Positions 25,271 through 35,834 of a DNA stretch of 64,000 bases are shown here, one piece after another. The stretch is from Cyrtodaria siliqua (taxonomy: Eukaryota > Mollusca > Bivalvia > Adapedonta > Hiatellidae). The notes beneath the pieces were generated by a model. That model did no database searches. It saw only the letters and a program-made list of their open reading frames with translations, and was not told where the DNA came from. Location: NCBI GenBank assembly GCA_037043455.1, contig JAWPHD010011026.1, positions 1 through 64,000 on the forward strand, in the 5' to 3' direction. Each line of letters starts with the position of its first letter. The first letter of the stretch is position 1. A program made the position numbers and the translations under genes.

Positions 25271-25539
25271 TAATGGACTGAAATTATGGGTGTGACTAAA
25301 ACGCAGACGCTTTCTGCAGACAAGTTAAACATATAGGGAAAACGCAGACAATATGATTATAGAGTGTTATTGGAAAACGCAGACAACAAAGACAAATAGG
25401 CAATAGGTTAGATAAGTTATATACAGTAACAAATGTTAGTCTTGATTTTTTTATACATTTTATATGTTGTCTTCTGATGGATGATGTTTTATTTATAATT
25501 TGATAAATTGATTTAAAAAGTAGTTGATTTTTTAAACAT

Positions 25540-25770
25540 TTTTTTTTAATTTTTCTGACTTTGAAGTTGATAATGCATCACAGTTTGTTTAGTGTAATTT
25601 ACTAATTTATTGTATTAAAGTCCAGTTGATTCCTTTAATTACATTTAAAAATAAACAACTTTTTTTTTAATTTTTCTGACTTTGAAGTCGATAATGCATC
25701 ACAGTTTGTTTAGTGTAATTTACTAATTTATTGTATTAAAGTCCAGTTGATTCTTTTAATTACATAAATT
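25540..25770. repeat. 121-bp direct tandem duplication
   Basis: TTTTCTGACTTTGAAGT at 25551 recurs at 25672. The two 121-bp units differ at only a few positions, and each runs through TTAGTGTAATTTACTAA and GTCCAGTTGATTC. Just downstream, 25840-25912 holds a shorter duplication around ACAGATTAT..CATGATAATTAC. Both lie in the 5' flank of the SGNH/Ulp1 gene and may be part of its promoter region, though I see no specific element. Confidence 0.8.
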
Positions 25771-26102
25771 TGTTTGATAAAAGGTTAATGCAAGAGTAAG
25801 TGTGAAAGTAATTAAAAAAACTATACTTTGAAGGTACAGATTATGTGTGGCAAGGACATGATAATTACTTTGAAGATACAGATTATATGTGACAATCACA
25901 TGATAATTACAGGAGTCAACTTTATTAAAAGCAAACGTTTGGCTGTAAATCTTCATATTCAACCAAAATCTTCTTATTAAACAAGTGTTCTATGCCATTC
26001 AGTGTGTTTTAATAATTATTCTTGTGAAATTGATGTGAAATCTGTGTTAAATATTTAATTGTCTTCATTTTTTGTGTTAGAACTGGAAAATAACTTTTAA
26101 TA

Positions 26103-28295
26103 ATGCCTCTTGTTGTAGGACATAGCCAGGCAAAATACTTGTCTGAGTACTTGGACAAACATGAGTTTAGTGTATTTTCTCATCCTGGATACAAGACATT
26201 TCAGTTCTTGGAAGAAGATATCCTTTTTGATGTATTCCCGTATTTCTCGGTAAGTAAAAGTAGATATTGTATTTGCTTATTTATATATGCTTATATATGT
26301 TTGTTCTTGTTGATAGGAATGACTGACAATTTAATTTGAAATTTCACATATTTTTCGAATAATGTATTTTAGGAAACTATTATGTGATTCAATATTAGAA
26401 AGGAATTGTAAAACTGACTTTCGTATAATCAAATTATTGCAAAAAATAATTTTCATACGGCTTTTCCATTGAAATCAGAAAATTTCGAAATATTGCTTAT
26501 ATTGAAGAAACATGTTTATCATTACATTACATTACTTTAACTTAAATAAAGATATTTTCCAAATGTTATGAAAAATAATTCGATAATAAAATAATTATAT
26601 AGAAAAATGTTGGTTTTATGGTATGTGAAACGCATAATCATTACAATATCTAAACAAACAGAACAATATGTACAAAGACAATTTATCAATTATTTATCTA
26701 TTTGATCAATTACTATACATATGTATTTAAGTTCTTCTTGTGAATTGATTTGTTACTAAATTTCATTTTTATATTATTGTTTTTTCATAAATTATATATT
26801 TAGATCAGTAAATATTACAATAATTAAATAAAGCAATTATAAAGAAATTTCTATGTCTATGGAACATTACTTAATATCATGTAGTTTAAATACTTTTAAT
26901 TCCATTTTAAACGGATGGTACCATAATTCAGTTAGATTAATTCTTATCTGCTAAGTAATTGCTGATGTGTGTACACAATGAATGACCCCATGGTGTGATA
27001 CATAATCCTTTTTATGACAGATTGAGATAACCAGGCACACGCATCAGGCATTTAGTTTGATGATTGACACAATATACAACATAATAAACAGCACCTACTT
27101 CAGTAGTTTTATGATTGTGTTAATCCAATTAGCACAAACTTATATGTTAGCGATACACCATTAAATGCTACTGCTTTTTAACTTTGTTGTATTTCAACTT
27201 TATGCTGGTATGGCGGAAATGTTGCTTGAAAAAGTACAAAATAAATGCATTATTATCGTATTTTATAATTGGATTGATAACAATACTATGTTATATGTGT
27301 TTTTAATTTCAGGTGGTTGTTTTAGTGGTTGGTGCCAACGATATAGGAGCCATGACACCAGCAGAGATAGTCACCAGCATCAAACAGCTCTGTACAGAAA
27401 TTCACAAAGCATCCCCAAGGTTGGATATTAATATGTATATTATATGATATGTATATTGTAAATAATATGTAAATTTCTATGTACAGTTGTTAACACCTTC
27501 TCAATTACAAATGATTGCATAATGGCTTATGAAAGTTATATTGTGATAATTTGACCCCATTCTGACGCAGCTAATTTACCACCTGTGCGTTTGCTTCAAT
27601 CCAATACACATGTACCTATAAACAAATGAGCCTAACAATGATTGACATCTTGCCTGACGACCTTGATCGCCTCTCGACCAATCAAATTTGCTGCTGTCAC
27701 AGCTTGTGGCGGAAATAACCTATCACTGTGTAAATTGTGTTAATAATTCAACAATTATCTATGAAGTTTATGATGCTTTTTGCGGGTTGAGGCTATTATG
27801 ACTTGATTGGATTAACTGTTTAATTGATTGCTACCGGCTTCTGATTGATTAGACCGAACTGAGATAAAATAAATGTACTATTTTTGTACTTTCGAGTAAC
27901 GGACTTTATTAATTTATGGATGTTCAAAAATTATGTATGTTCAATACACAAATGGCACAAAGAAGTATATTTTCATTTAAGAAACAAACAAATGCAATAA
28001 AAAAGTTAACTATGACAGTCATAGTTAAATTTTATTATTGCATTTGTTTGTTTCTTATTTTTCATTGTCATTCTATAATGTAAGGTGTTTATTTTATATC
28101 ATTGCAGTGTGACAGTTCTGATTTCTGAAGTTCTACCAAGATCACAGAACCTGTTTGATGGACGGCGTATGAGTGTGGACTACATTCAGCGATGGAATCA
28201 CGATGCGGGTGCAGTGAACAGACAGCTGCACAAACTGTCTATAGAGGTAGCATGGGTGAGAGTCATAGAGCAGCCAGAGTTCCACACTTTATTTG
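26103..28295 (+). CDS. SGNH/GDSL-type hydrolase domain (exons 1-3)
   Basis: Exon 1 begins MPLVVGHSQAKYL, where GHS matches the block I serine of SGNH hydrolases. Exon 2 opens VVVLVVGANDIG, the GxND block III. Exon 4 supplies KDGLHLS, the block V Asp/His pair. Exon 3 (VTVLISEVLPRSQ, then GRRMSVDYIQRW) is the long central helix and strand region typical of small invertebrate SGNH proteins of the OSK-like kind. Splice sites are CG|GTAAGT after exon 1, TTTCAG before exon 2, AAG|GTTGGA after exon 2 (weak donor), TTGCAG before exon 3 and TTTG|GTAAGT after exon 3. A complete catalytic set suggests an active esterase-like fold. Some family members, such as Oskar OSK, use the fold only for binding, so activity is not assured. 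Confidence 0.75.
27979..28057. repeat. Inverted repeat in intron 2
   Basis: AAGAAACAAACAAATGCAAT on the left faces its complement at 28035-28056. Inner arms GTTAACTATGAC and GTCATAGTTAA meet almost without a loop, with a few unpaired bases in between. It may be a short MITE-like foldback, or an RNA hairpin placed 50-130 nt upstream of the exon 3 acceptor. Confidence 0.7.
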
Positions 28296-28449
28296 GTAAG
28301 TTTGTATAATATGAAAGAAAATGAATATAATAATAATATAATAATGATATTTTATATATCGTCTGTTCTGTGTCAAATTACCGAAAAATTATCAAGTTTG
28401 TACTTTGTTCAACATAAGCATCCTTACGCATCTGAACTCCGCCCGTGAA

Positions 28450-28605
28450 TTATTTTACGATACATCAAATTCAAATTATTATTTCTTTAATGTTAAATTT
28501 GTTGTATTTTTAAGGTGCTAATACCCACCCGTGAATTATTTTACGATAAATCAAATTCAAATTATTATTTCTTAAATGTTAAATTTGTTGTATTTTTAAG
28601 GTGCT
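28450..28605. repeat. Duplicated intron-3 acceptor region
   Basis: About 85 bp (GTGAATTATTTTACGATA..TTTGTTGTATTTTTAAGGTGCTAA) occurs twice in direct order. The first copy ends at about 28523 and the second leads into exon 4 at 28601. The first copy also carries AAG|GTGCTAA, giving a decoy 3' splice site, but the sequence after it diverges (TACCCACCC) from the real exon. Confidence 0.75.
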
Positions 28606-29703
28606 AACAGACAGCTTCTGAGTAAAGACGGTCTACATCTCAGTTATGAAGGCACAGAGACATTGACTTCCAGTATTGAGTCTGCAGTCCAAGCGATACC
28701 GGTAACTTCTCAGACATCGGAGAAATCAACTGTACCTACAACCCCATCATTGCAGGAACCAGTCACAGTTTCTGGCCCACGGCTATTCAGCGAAGAAGCC
28801 AGACAACCTCCTCCAGTCCCAGAGACATTGACTTCCAGTATTGAGTCTGCAGTCCAGGCGATACCGGTAACTTCTCAGACATCGGAGAAATCAACTGTAC
28901 CTACAACCCCATCATTGCAGGAACCAGTCACAGTTTCTGGCCCACGGCTATTCAGCGAAGTAGCCAGACAACCTCCTCCAGTTCCAGAAGTGTATCGGAC
29001 AACAACACCTACAGTTTATTTGATGGAATGTGATACACACTATTATCTAAGTACCGATAGCGATGTTCTTGTAGGTGGTGGCGATACTCCAATATTTTCT
29101 AAAACAGACAGAATTCTAACATATCACGAGGCAGCTGACATCATACAACAGAATTTACCAGATAGTGTAACATATGAACCTCCATATAGGCCAGCTGCAG
29201 GATCTGTGTATCTCTATGACGACTCTGGAGATACACATAAGCGCGATGATTGGCGCGCAGATGGATACACCTGGAGGAATATGGGGAAAAGACAGTATCA
29301 AGTTGAGGGGAAATTATTTGAAAGGTCATTTTTTAAAATAAGCAATCAAGGTGTGGTAAGTGATAAGTTTCAGAAGCATGCATTTCGTTTTGTAGAAAAT
29401 GACTATAATGGACGAACGGTTTTAGTGTATTTTGGTGATAATGAGGCATACAAAGCATTGCCACATGGAAACAGAAAACGGAATGTAAGGCAGCACAAAC
29501 GCGCAAAACCATCGCTTTTAAATGAAATGAATTCACGGTGTAAAGATGAGGAACCTAAAATAGTACATGATAAAATGATATCAGAATGTTCCCAACAAAC
29601 TAAGTTAAAAGGAGTAGGTGTTCCCCGAAATCCTAAACAAGTAAGAAATGCACAGTTAAAACTGCGACACTACTATATTACCAGCTCCAGATTCTGCAAT
29701 TAA
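28601..29703 (+). CDS. Exon 4: SGNH end, duplicated linker, DDWR domain
   Basis: The acceptor TATTTTTAAG is followed by GANRQLLSKDGLHLSYEG, completing the SGNH fold. Residues encoded at 28657-28821 and 28822-28986 are two nearly identical 55-residue units rich in Pro, Thr, Ser and Glu (ETLTSSIESAVQAIPVTSQT..). After them, about 28990-29500 encodes a compact globular region with DDWRADGYTWRN, then a basic Phe/Lys stretch, FVENDYNGRTVLVYFGD and PHGNRKR. I have seen similar DDWR..GY.W / HYLGD / PHGN patterns in invertebrate transposon-encoded proteins, and a CG-1-like DNA-binding fold is possible, but I cannot verify it. A basic tail follows. The frame ends at TAA 29701 just after the probable frameshift. 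Confidence 0.65.
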
Positions 29704-30793
29704 AACAGTACAAAGTGAAGAGTTTGATACACCAACCATTAACAATACCGGTATCAATTCAAAAACCAATCAAAAGGCTAAGAAAACTTTACTTTTTAAT
29801 AATTCAACACCCCGATCAATTTTGAAGCAAAACTCTGATGCTCAAAAAACTCCTGTAAGTACAGAGAAAAAGAGAAAATTAACTTTTGATGACCGTGAAA
29901 ATAAGAAATTTGCTAAATTAGGAAATTGTTCAACAATTTTAGAAGATGAAAATTTCATTGATTTAGAATTGCAACGTGAAGATAATTCATACGAGACAAA
30001 ACATGAGGTCATTGAGATATGGAACATGGATTTAAGACTTACATTCAAAGACCGTGATGATCTAATTAACAATAAAAAACTTAATTCAAATCACATGGAA
30101 GCAGTCAACATAATGTTAAGGGAAAAAGTTGGGAATTCAATTGGTGGTCTACAGTTAACTGAACAAGTTCCAAAGTTTGACGATACTGAAAATAGGTGGA
30201 AAACAAAACTTCCAATGGAAAGTACAGCTTCACCTTCTTGTCAGATACACCATACTCACAATGATCACTGGGTTGTCAGTATTTTTCATGATAACAAAAT
30301 ATATCTGTTAGACAGTTTAGGTAATGAAAGACCAAGTGAGCGTATTATTCCAAATGGTCTCAAAATCCAATTATCATTAATATATGGCAAAGACAAAAAG
30401 TCTATAACAATTCAAGTACCATCCGCAATGAAACAAAATAACTCAGTAGACTGTGGACTGTTTGCTATTGCTTTCGCGACATCATATTGCTTAAGAAAAA
30501 AACTGTGTTTTGATTTGATTGTTGACTCGACAAAGTTAAGATCACATCTTTTAAATTGTTTCGAGAAAAAAGAAATTTCTGAGTTTCCGTTAACAAATAA
30601 AACCATAAGTATGAGAAGACAGAGGCACAGTACAGAAATTAATATTGAACATTTCTGTCTTTGTAACTTACCAGAATGTCTGGACAATATGGTTCAATGC
30701 AGTAAATGTGAAGAATGGTTTCATATATTCTGTATCAATGCGCCAGCTGACATAGCAACAGCAGACAAAGATTTTACATGTGGCCTATGTTAG
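29704..30793 (+). CDS. Ulp1/SENP-type protease plus PHD finger
   Basis: This frame, open from 29660, continues the gene after the frameshift. A Lys-rich segment precedes a C48-type cysteine protease. The motifs are DHWVVSIFHD with catalytic His (codon 30266-30268), LLDSLG with Asp (30311-30313), then KQNNSVDCGLFAIAFA with the oxyanion Gln (30434-30436) and nucleophile Cys (30452-30454). Ulp1/SENP enzymes cleave SUMO or related modifiers, and this is the full catalytic set in the correct order. The last 45 residues (about 30651-30790) form a PHD finger: FCLCNLPECL, MVQCSKCEEWFHIFC, FTCGLC, i.e. Cys4-His-Cys3. PHD fingers commonly read histone H3 tails. There is no initiating ATG early in this frame, consistent with it being the tail of the upstream frame. 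Confidence 0.85.
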
Positions 30794-30939
30794 ACTGTTC
30801 ACATGTGTTACTCATCAGTAATGTAATGAACTCATATTGTATAATGAAATGTTCTGATATGTGTATATTTTATTCATTATCTGTGATGTTATTTATAAAA
30901 TATATTAGTTATATACTTGCGTATTTGATTATGAAATTG

Positions 30940-31055
30940 TCCTGTTATGATCTTGATAAAATATCAATTAAATTTATAAAAATTACTTTGTGAAATGTTC
31001 CTGTTATGATCTTGATAAAATATCAATTAAATTTATAAAAAATACTTTGTTGTTG
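30940..31055. repeat. 58-bp tandem duplication 3' of the Ulp1 gene
   Basis: TCCTGTTATGATCTTGATAA..AAATTTATAAAAA occurs twice back to back. It lies in the 3' flank between the PHD stop codon and the right TIR. AT-rich sequence without coding content continues to 31440. Confidence 0.8.
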
Positions 31056-31574
31056 ATTGCTTCTCTTAACATAGGTTGGCGATTTATTACCAGGCTTTAA
31101 ACGTTACTGAAACAGAGGCAATTTATAAGATGAAAATTATAAACCTTATTTTATACATTTAAGTCAGTGTTTTCTTTTATTTTCATGTTTTAAAAGTATT
31201 TAATAATTTTAACAAATGATCTGAAAAAAACTAAATAAAAAAATACTAATCATTATCAGTTCATAAAATAAGGTTACATAAATCTACAGTAACTTATTTA
31301 ATTTCATTTAAGTAATATTATAAACAAATTTAAATTAACATATTAATTGTATAACAATTTGAATTCAAGATGTTGATAAATTAACTTTTATTTACAATTA
31401 TTACAATGGCCACTTAACACCTCAGTATCTATCCAAAACACTATATAGCCATATTGTCTGCGTTTTCCAATAACACTATATAATCATATTGTCTGCGTTT
31501 TCCCTATATGTTTAACTTGTCTGCAGAAAGCGTCTGCGTTTTAGTCACACCCTGAAATTATGAAATGGAACAAT

Positions 31575-32112
31575 GGTGCGCCGTTTTAAAAAAATATATT
31601 ATATATTTAGCTCAAAAACAATTTTTTCACTATTTAACATGGACTGCACCAAATTTAAATAAATGGGAACGATTTAAATAAATCAACACTAAATAAATGC
31701 TCTCGATTTAAAGTATATCCTTACGATTTAGATTATTATATCCTCGCGATTTAAATATATGATTTTATCCATACGATTTAACTAAATGGTTTTGATGTAA
31801 TTATTCGTTTGTGATCTAAATAAATCGACCTTCTTTATAGTATAAATGTGCAACAATTTAATTAAATTCACTATAATTAAATAAATCGACACAATTTACA
31901 TATATTCTAATGATTTAAATCGTATGGATATATTTTAATCGTGAGGATATATTTTAAATCTTAAGGATATACTTTAAATCAAGAGGATTTATTTAAATAG
32001 TGTCAATTAATTTAAATCATGTCGATTTATTTAAATATGGTGCAGTCCATTATGTTAAATAGTGAAAAAACAACATGTTTTTGAGCTAAATAGTTTTGTT
32101 ACACACGGCACC
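31575..32112. mobile_element. Foldback MITE, arms about 240 bp
   Basis: The left arm (GGTGCGCCGTTTTA.., TTTAGCTCAAAAACA, CACTATTTAACATGG, ACTGCACC) is mirrored at the right end (GGTGCAGTCCATTATG, TTAAATAGTGAAAAA, TTTTTGAGCTAAATA, CACACGGCACC). The interior is made of ATTTAAATAAATCG-like short motifs in both orientations. It starts only 14 bp after the right target duplication of the 6.3-kb element. Confidence 0.7.
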
Positions 32113-32329
32113 CTATAACAAGTTGGAATAATTGTTGTCATTATTCATTTTGAACAAACTGACTTAAATAAATATGATCTTATTATTAAATGGGGTGTTG
32201 CGATGAATATTATACAAAATAAATACTGTAAATTAAACTTCTAATCCCTAACTTACAAAGTTGACAAAGCAATACAATAAAAAATCTTATCCTGACTTGT
32301 GTAAAAAGCAAATCCTCATGTACATGGAA

Positions 32330-34910
32330 ATGTCAAGTGTTGTCTCTTACTCTCTTTCCACATTACTCCCATTTTATGGAGATGTCGAGCGCTGTCATTT
32401 CTGCATTACTCACATTTTATGGAGATGACGACCGCTGTCATTTCTGCATTACTCACATATTATGGAGATGTCGACCGCTGTCATTTCTGCATTACTCACA
32501 TTTTATGGTGATGTCGACCGCTGTCATTTCTGCATTACTCACATTATATGGAGATGTCGACCGCTGTCATTTCTGCATTACTCAAATTTTATGGAGATGT
32601 CGACCACTGTCATTCCTGCAATACTCCCATTTTCATGGAGATGTCGACCGCTGTCATTTCTGCATTACTCACATTTTATGGAAATGTCGACCGCTGTCAT
32701 TTCTGCATTACTCCCATTTTATGGAGATGTCGACCGCAGTCATTCATGCATTACTCTCATTTTATGGAGATGTCGACCGCTGTCATTTCTGCATTATTCC
32801 CATCATCATGACGATGTCAACCGCTGTCATTTCTGCATTACTCCCATTTTCATGGAAATGTCGAGCGCTGTCATTCTGCATTACTCTCATTTTCATGGAG
32901 ATGTCGACCGCTGTCATTTCTGCATTACTCCCATTTTATGGAGATGTCGACCACTGTCATTATTGCATTACTCCCATTATCATGGAGATGTCGACCGCTG
33001 TCATTTCCGTATTACTCTCATTTTCATGGAGATGTTGAATGCTGTCATTTCTGCATTACTCCCATTTTATGGAGATGTCGACCGCTGTCATTCCTGCATT
33101 ACTCTCATTTTCATGGAGATGTCGACCGCTGTCATTTCTGCATTAATCACATTTTATGTAAATGTCGACCGCTGTCATTTCTGCATTACTCCCATTTTAT
33201 GGAGATGTCGACCGCAGTCATTCATGCATTACTCTCATTTTATGGAGATGTCGACCGCTGTAATTTCTGCATTATTCCCCATTATCATGACGATGTCAAC
33301 CGCTGTCCTTTCTGCATTACTCCCATTTTCATGGAGATGTCGAGCGCTGTCATTCTGCATTACTCTCATTTTCATGGAGATGTCGACCGCTGTCATTTCT
33401 GCATTACTCCCATTTTATGGAGATGCCGACCGCTGTCATTATTGCATTACTCCCATTATCATGGAGATGTCGACCGCTGTCATTTCTGCATTACTTTCAT
33501 TTTCATGGAGATGTCGACTGCTGTCATTTCTGCATTACTCCCATTTTATGGAGATGTCGACCGCTGTCATTCCTGCATTACTCTCATTTTCATGGAGATG
33601 TCGAGCGCTGCCATTCCTGCATAAATCCCATTATTATGGAGATGTCGACCGCTGTCATTTCTGCATTACTCCCATTTTCATGGAGATGTCGAGTGGTGTC
33701 ATTTTTGCATTACTCCCATTTTGTGGAGATGTCGAGCGCTGTCATTTCTGCATTACTCTCATTTTCATGGAGACGTCGAGTGCTGTCATTTCTGCATTAC
33801 TCTCATTTTCACAGAAATGACGAGCGCATTTCTGCATCTCTCCCATTTTTATGGAGATGTCGAGCGCTGTCGTTGCGCATTACTCTCACTTTTACAGAGA
33901 TGTCGACCGCTGTTATTCCTGCATTACAGTCATTTCATAGAGATGTCGAGCTCTGTCATTTCTACATTACTCTCATTTTCATGGAGATGTCGACTGCTGT
34001 CATTTCTGCATTACTCCCATTTTATGGAGATGTCGACCGCTGTCATTCCTGCATTACTCTCATTTTCATGGAGATGTCGAGCGCTGCCATTTCTGCATAA
34101 ATCCCATTATTATGGAGATGTCGACCGCTGTCATTTCTGCATTACTCCCATTTTCATGGAGATGTCGAGTGGTGTCATTTTTGCATTACTCCCATTTTGT
34201 GGAGATGTCGAGCGCTGTCATTTCTGCATTACTCTCATTTTCATGGAGACGTCGAGCGCTGTCATTTCTGCATTACTCTCATTTTCACAGAAATGACGAG
34301 CGCATTTCTGCATCTCTCCCATTTTTATGGAGATGTCGAGCGCTGTCGTTGCGCATTACTCTCACTTTTACAGAGATGTCGACCGCTGTTATTCCTGCAT
34401 TACAGTCATTTCATAGAGATGTCAAGCTCTGTCATTTCTACATTACTCTCATTTTTATGGAGATGTCGAGCGCTGTCATTTCTGCATTACTCCCATGTTC
34501 ATGGAGATGTCGAGCGCTGTCATTTCTGCATTACTCCCATTTTCATGGAGATGTCGAGCGCAGTCAGTTCTGCATTACTCCCATTTTTATGGAGATGTTG
34601 AGCGCTGTAATTTCTGCATTGCTCTCATTTTCATGCAGATGTCGAGGCTGTCATTTCTGCATTACTCTCATTTTCACAGAGATGTCGAGCGCTGTCATTT
34701 CTGCATCACTCCCTTTTTTATGGAGATGTCAAGCGCTGTCATTGCGCATAACTCTCACTTTTACAGAGATGTCGAGCGCTGTTATTCCTGCATTACTCTC
34801 ATTTTCATAGAGATGTCGACCGCAGTCATTTCTGCATTACTCTCATGTTTATGGAGATGTCGAGCGCTGTCATTTCTGCATTACTCCCATTTTCATGGAA
34901 ATGTCGAACT
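32330..34910. repeat. 43-bp minisatellite with about 478-bp higher-order unit
   Basis: About sixty units of 43-44 bp (ATGGAGATGTCGACCGCTGT, then CATTTCTGCATTACTCCCAT and a T-run). Distinctive variants recur at about 476-480 bp: GACGATGTCAACCGC at 32810 and 33289 (479), ATAAATCCCATTATTATGG at 33621 and 34097 (476). A level of about eleven units has therefore been copied as a block. The 5' part prefers GACCGC and the 3' part GAGCGC. Because the unit has no stop in any forward phase and is not a multiple of three, it produces long overlapping open frames (up to 452 codons) in all three phases. These are not evidence of a gene. Confidence 0.9.
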
Positions 34911-35834
34911 TCATCCTAACTGTAGCAGTCCAATAGGCCCTTGGTGCCTGGATATCTTACATTAGAATCAGCACCAGACCCTTAGGACAGACCCACAAAC
35001 ATAAATATAAACATTTACCAATGGAGGTAAGGTTATGGGTCTGATGATGGTCTGGGGCGGATTCCGAAAGTTCCAGGCGACTGTTACCTAACCAGATGAA
35101 AAATGCAAAACTTGCTATTTTCCGACATATAAAAATAAAAATAAAACAGTTATATACTTACAATATACAGGTGTGGAACATCCTCTTCAGAATATTCACT
35201 CAAATAAACTCATTCAAATTCATTGTTTTAAATTGTTACAATTTCATTGAAAAATAGTACACTGTTGATAACACACCAATTTGCCTATATAGACACATGA
35301 TAATGGTTATTTATGCAAAAATACCACAGTTTCTTGAGCACATGTGTTTCTAATAGAATAATCTCTGCAGGATACTGCATGATACTGCATCAGATCAAAG
35401 GAAATTGCATACTACCTGGTAATAATAATTAACTGACCCAGTCAGCAAGATTTATAATCCAGCTTTTCCCCCAATCTATCATAAATTGTGTTTCTACATG
35501 ACTGTACACTTATATTATTCTGATATTAAGCATTAATTATCTTTGTCATTTTTTTTACTTTTAAATACATGTTATTTAAAGTATGTGTGCTTAAATTTCA
35601 AAGTAGATTTTATATTTGTTAAATTTGTAGATAGTTCCTATATAATAATTCACAATGACTTAAACTATTAAATTGACTTGTCATGATGGTCATGTTAATG
35701 CAGAGTAATATTGATATCATTTTGCACTTGGGACACAATTTTAATTGTTCTGGTTTTAAATGTTGGAGTTATCATGACGTTTGGTATTTAAAAATGTTCT
35801 TGCAACACAATAATACATATTTTGGCTTTTTCTT
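34911..35834. other. Spacer, short inverted motif only
   Basis: Near 34974-35060 CACCAGACCC..GGACAGACCC faces GGGTCTGATGATGGTCTGGG, a modest hairpin. The rest is AT-rich sequence without recognised features. Confidence 0.4.

Larger units (their letters stand above)
26103..30793 (+). pseudogene. SGNH hydrolase-Ulp1 protease-PHD multidomain gene
   Basis: Four exons by GT-AG logic: 26103-26249, 27313-27419, 28108-28295 and 28601 onward. Phases agree across all three junctions, giving 514 codons to a stop at 29701. Exons 1-3 and the start of exon 4 form an SGNH hydrolase. Then come a Pro/Thr linker with a 165-bp internal duplication, an unassigned domain with DDWRADGYTWRN, and, in the next frame, a Ulp1-type protease and PHD finger to 30793. 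The frame change must lie between 29660 and 29703, because the downstream frame is closed by TAA at 29657. It equals one surplus base (or two missing). The mature protein would have about 877 residues. Everything else is open, so this may be a very young lesion or a sequencing error. Role inferred: chromatin or SUMO-linked accessory protein of a transposon. Confidence 0.75.
25288..31552. mobile_element. 6.3-kb element, 103-bp TIRs, 9-bp TSD
   Basis: The ends are inverted for about 103 bp with a single mismatch that I can see. They start GGGTGTGACTAAAACGC and contain three AAAACGCAGAC motifs per arm (left 25288-25390, right 31450-31552). Immediately outside both ends stands TGAAATTAT (25279-25287 and 31553-31561), a perfect 9-bp target duplication, so the boundaries are firm. 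Long TIRs and a 9-bp duplication fit Mutator-like elements best. Zisupton/KDZ-type elements (8 bp) are an alternative. The only gene inside encodes SGNH, Ulp1 and PHD domains, and no DDE transposase is visible. It is therefore either mobilised in trans or represents a group whose transposase I fail to recognise. Confidence 0.85.

Noticed and set aside
24731..25273. 180-codon plus-strand and 134-codon minus-strand frames
   Set aside because: Both come from the GCGGCAA tandem array. Cys/His-rich composition is a consequence of the repeat, not zinc-finger spacing.
25288..31552. Polinton/Maverick or viral element, because of a cysteine protease
   Set aside because: No polymerase B, integrase, capsid or packaging ATPase is visible. 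The 9-bp duplication and Ulp1-PHD layout do not fit the 6-bp Polinton pattern.
32337..34965. Long overlapping open frames (134-452 codons) as a repeat protein gene
   Set aside because: All three forward phases are open because the 43-bp unit has no stops in any phase. There is no splice or start context, and the peptide shifts phase with every unit.
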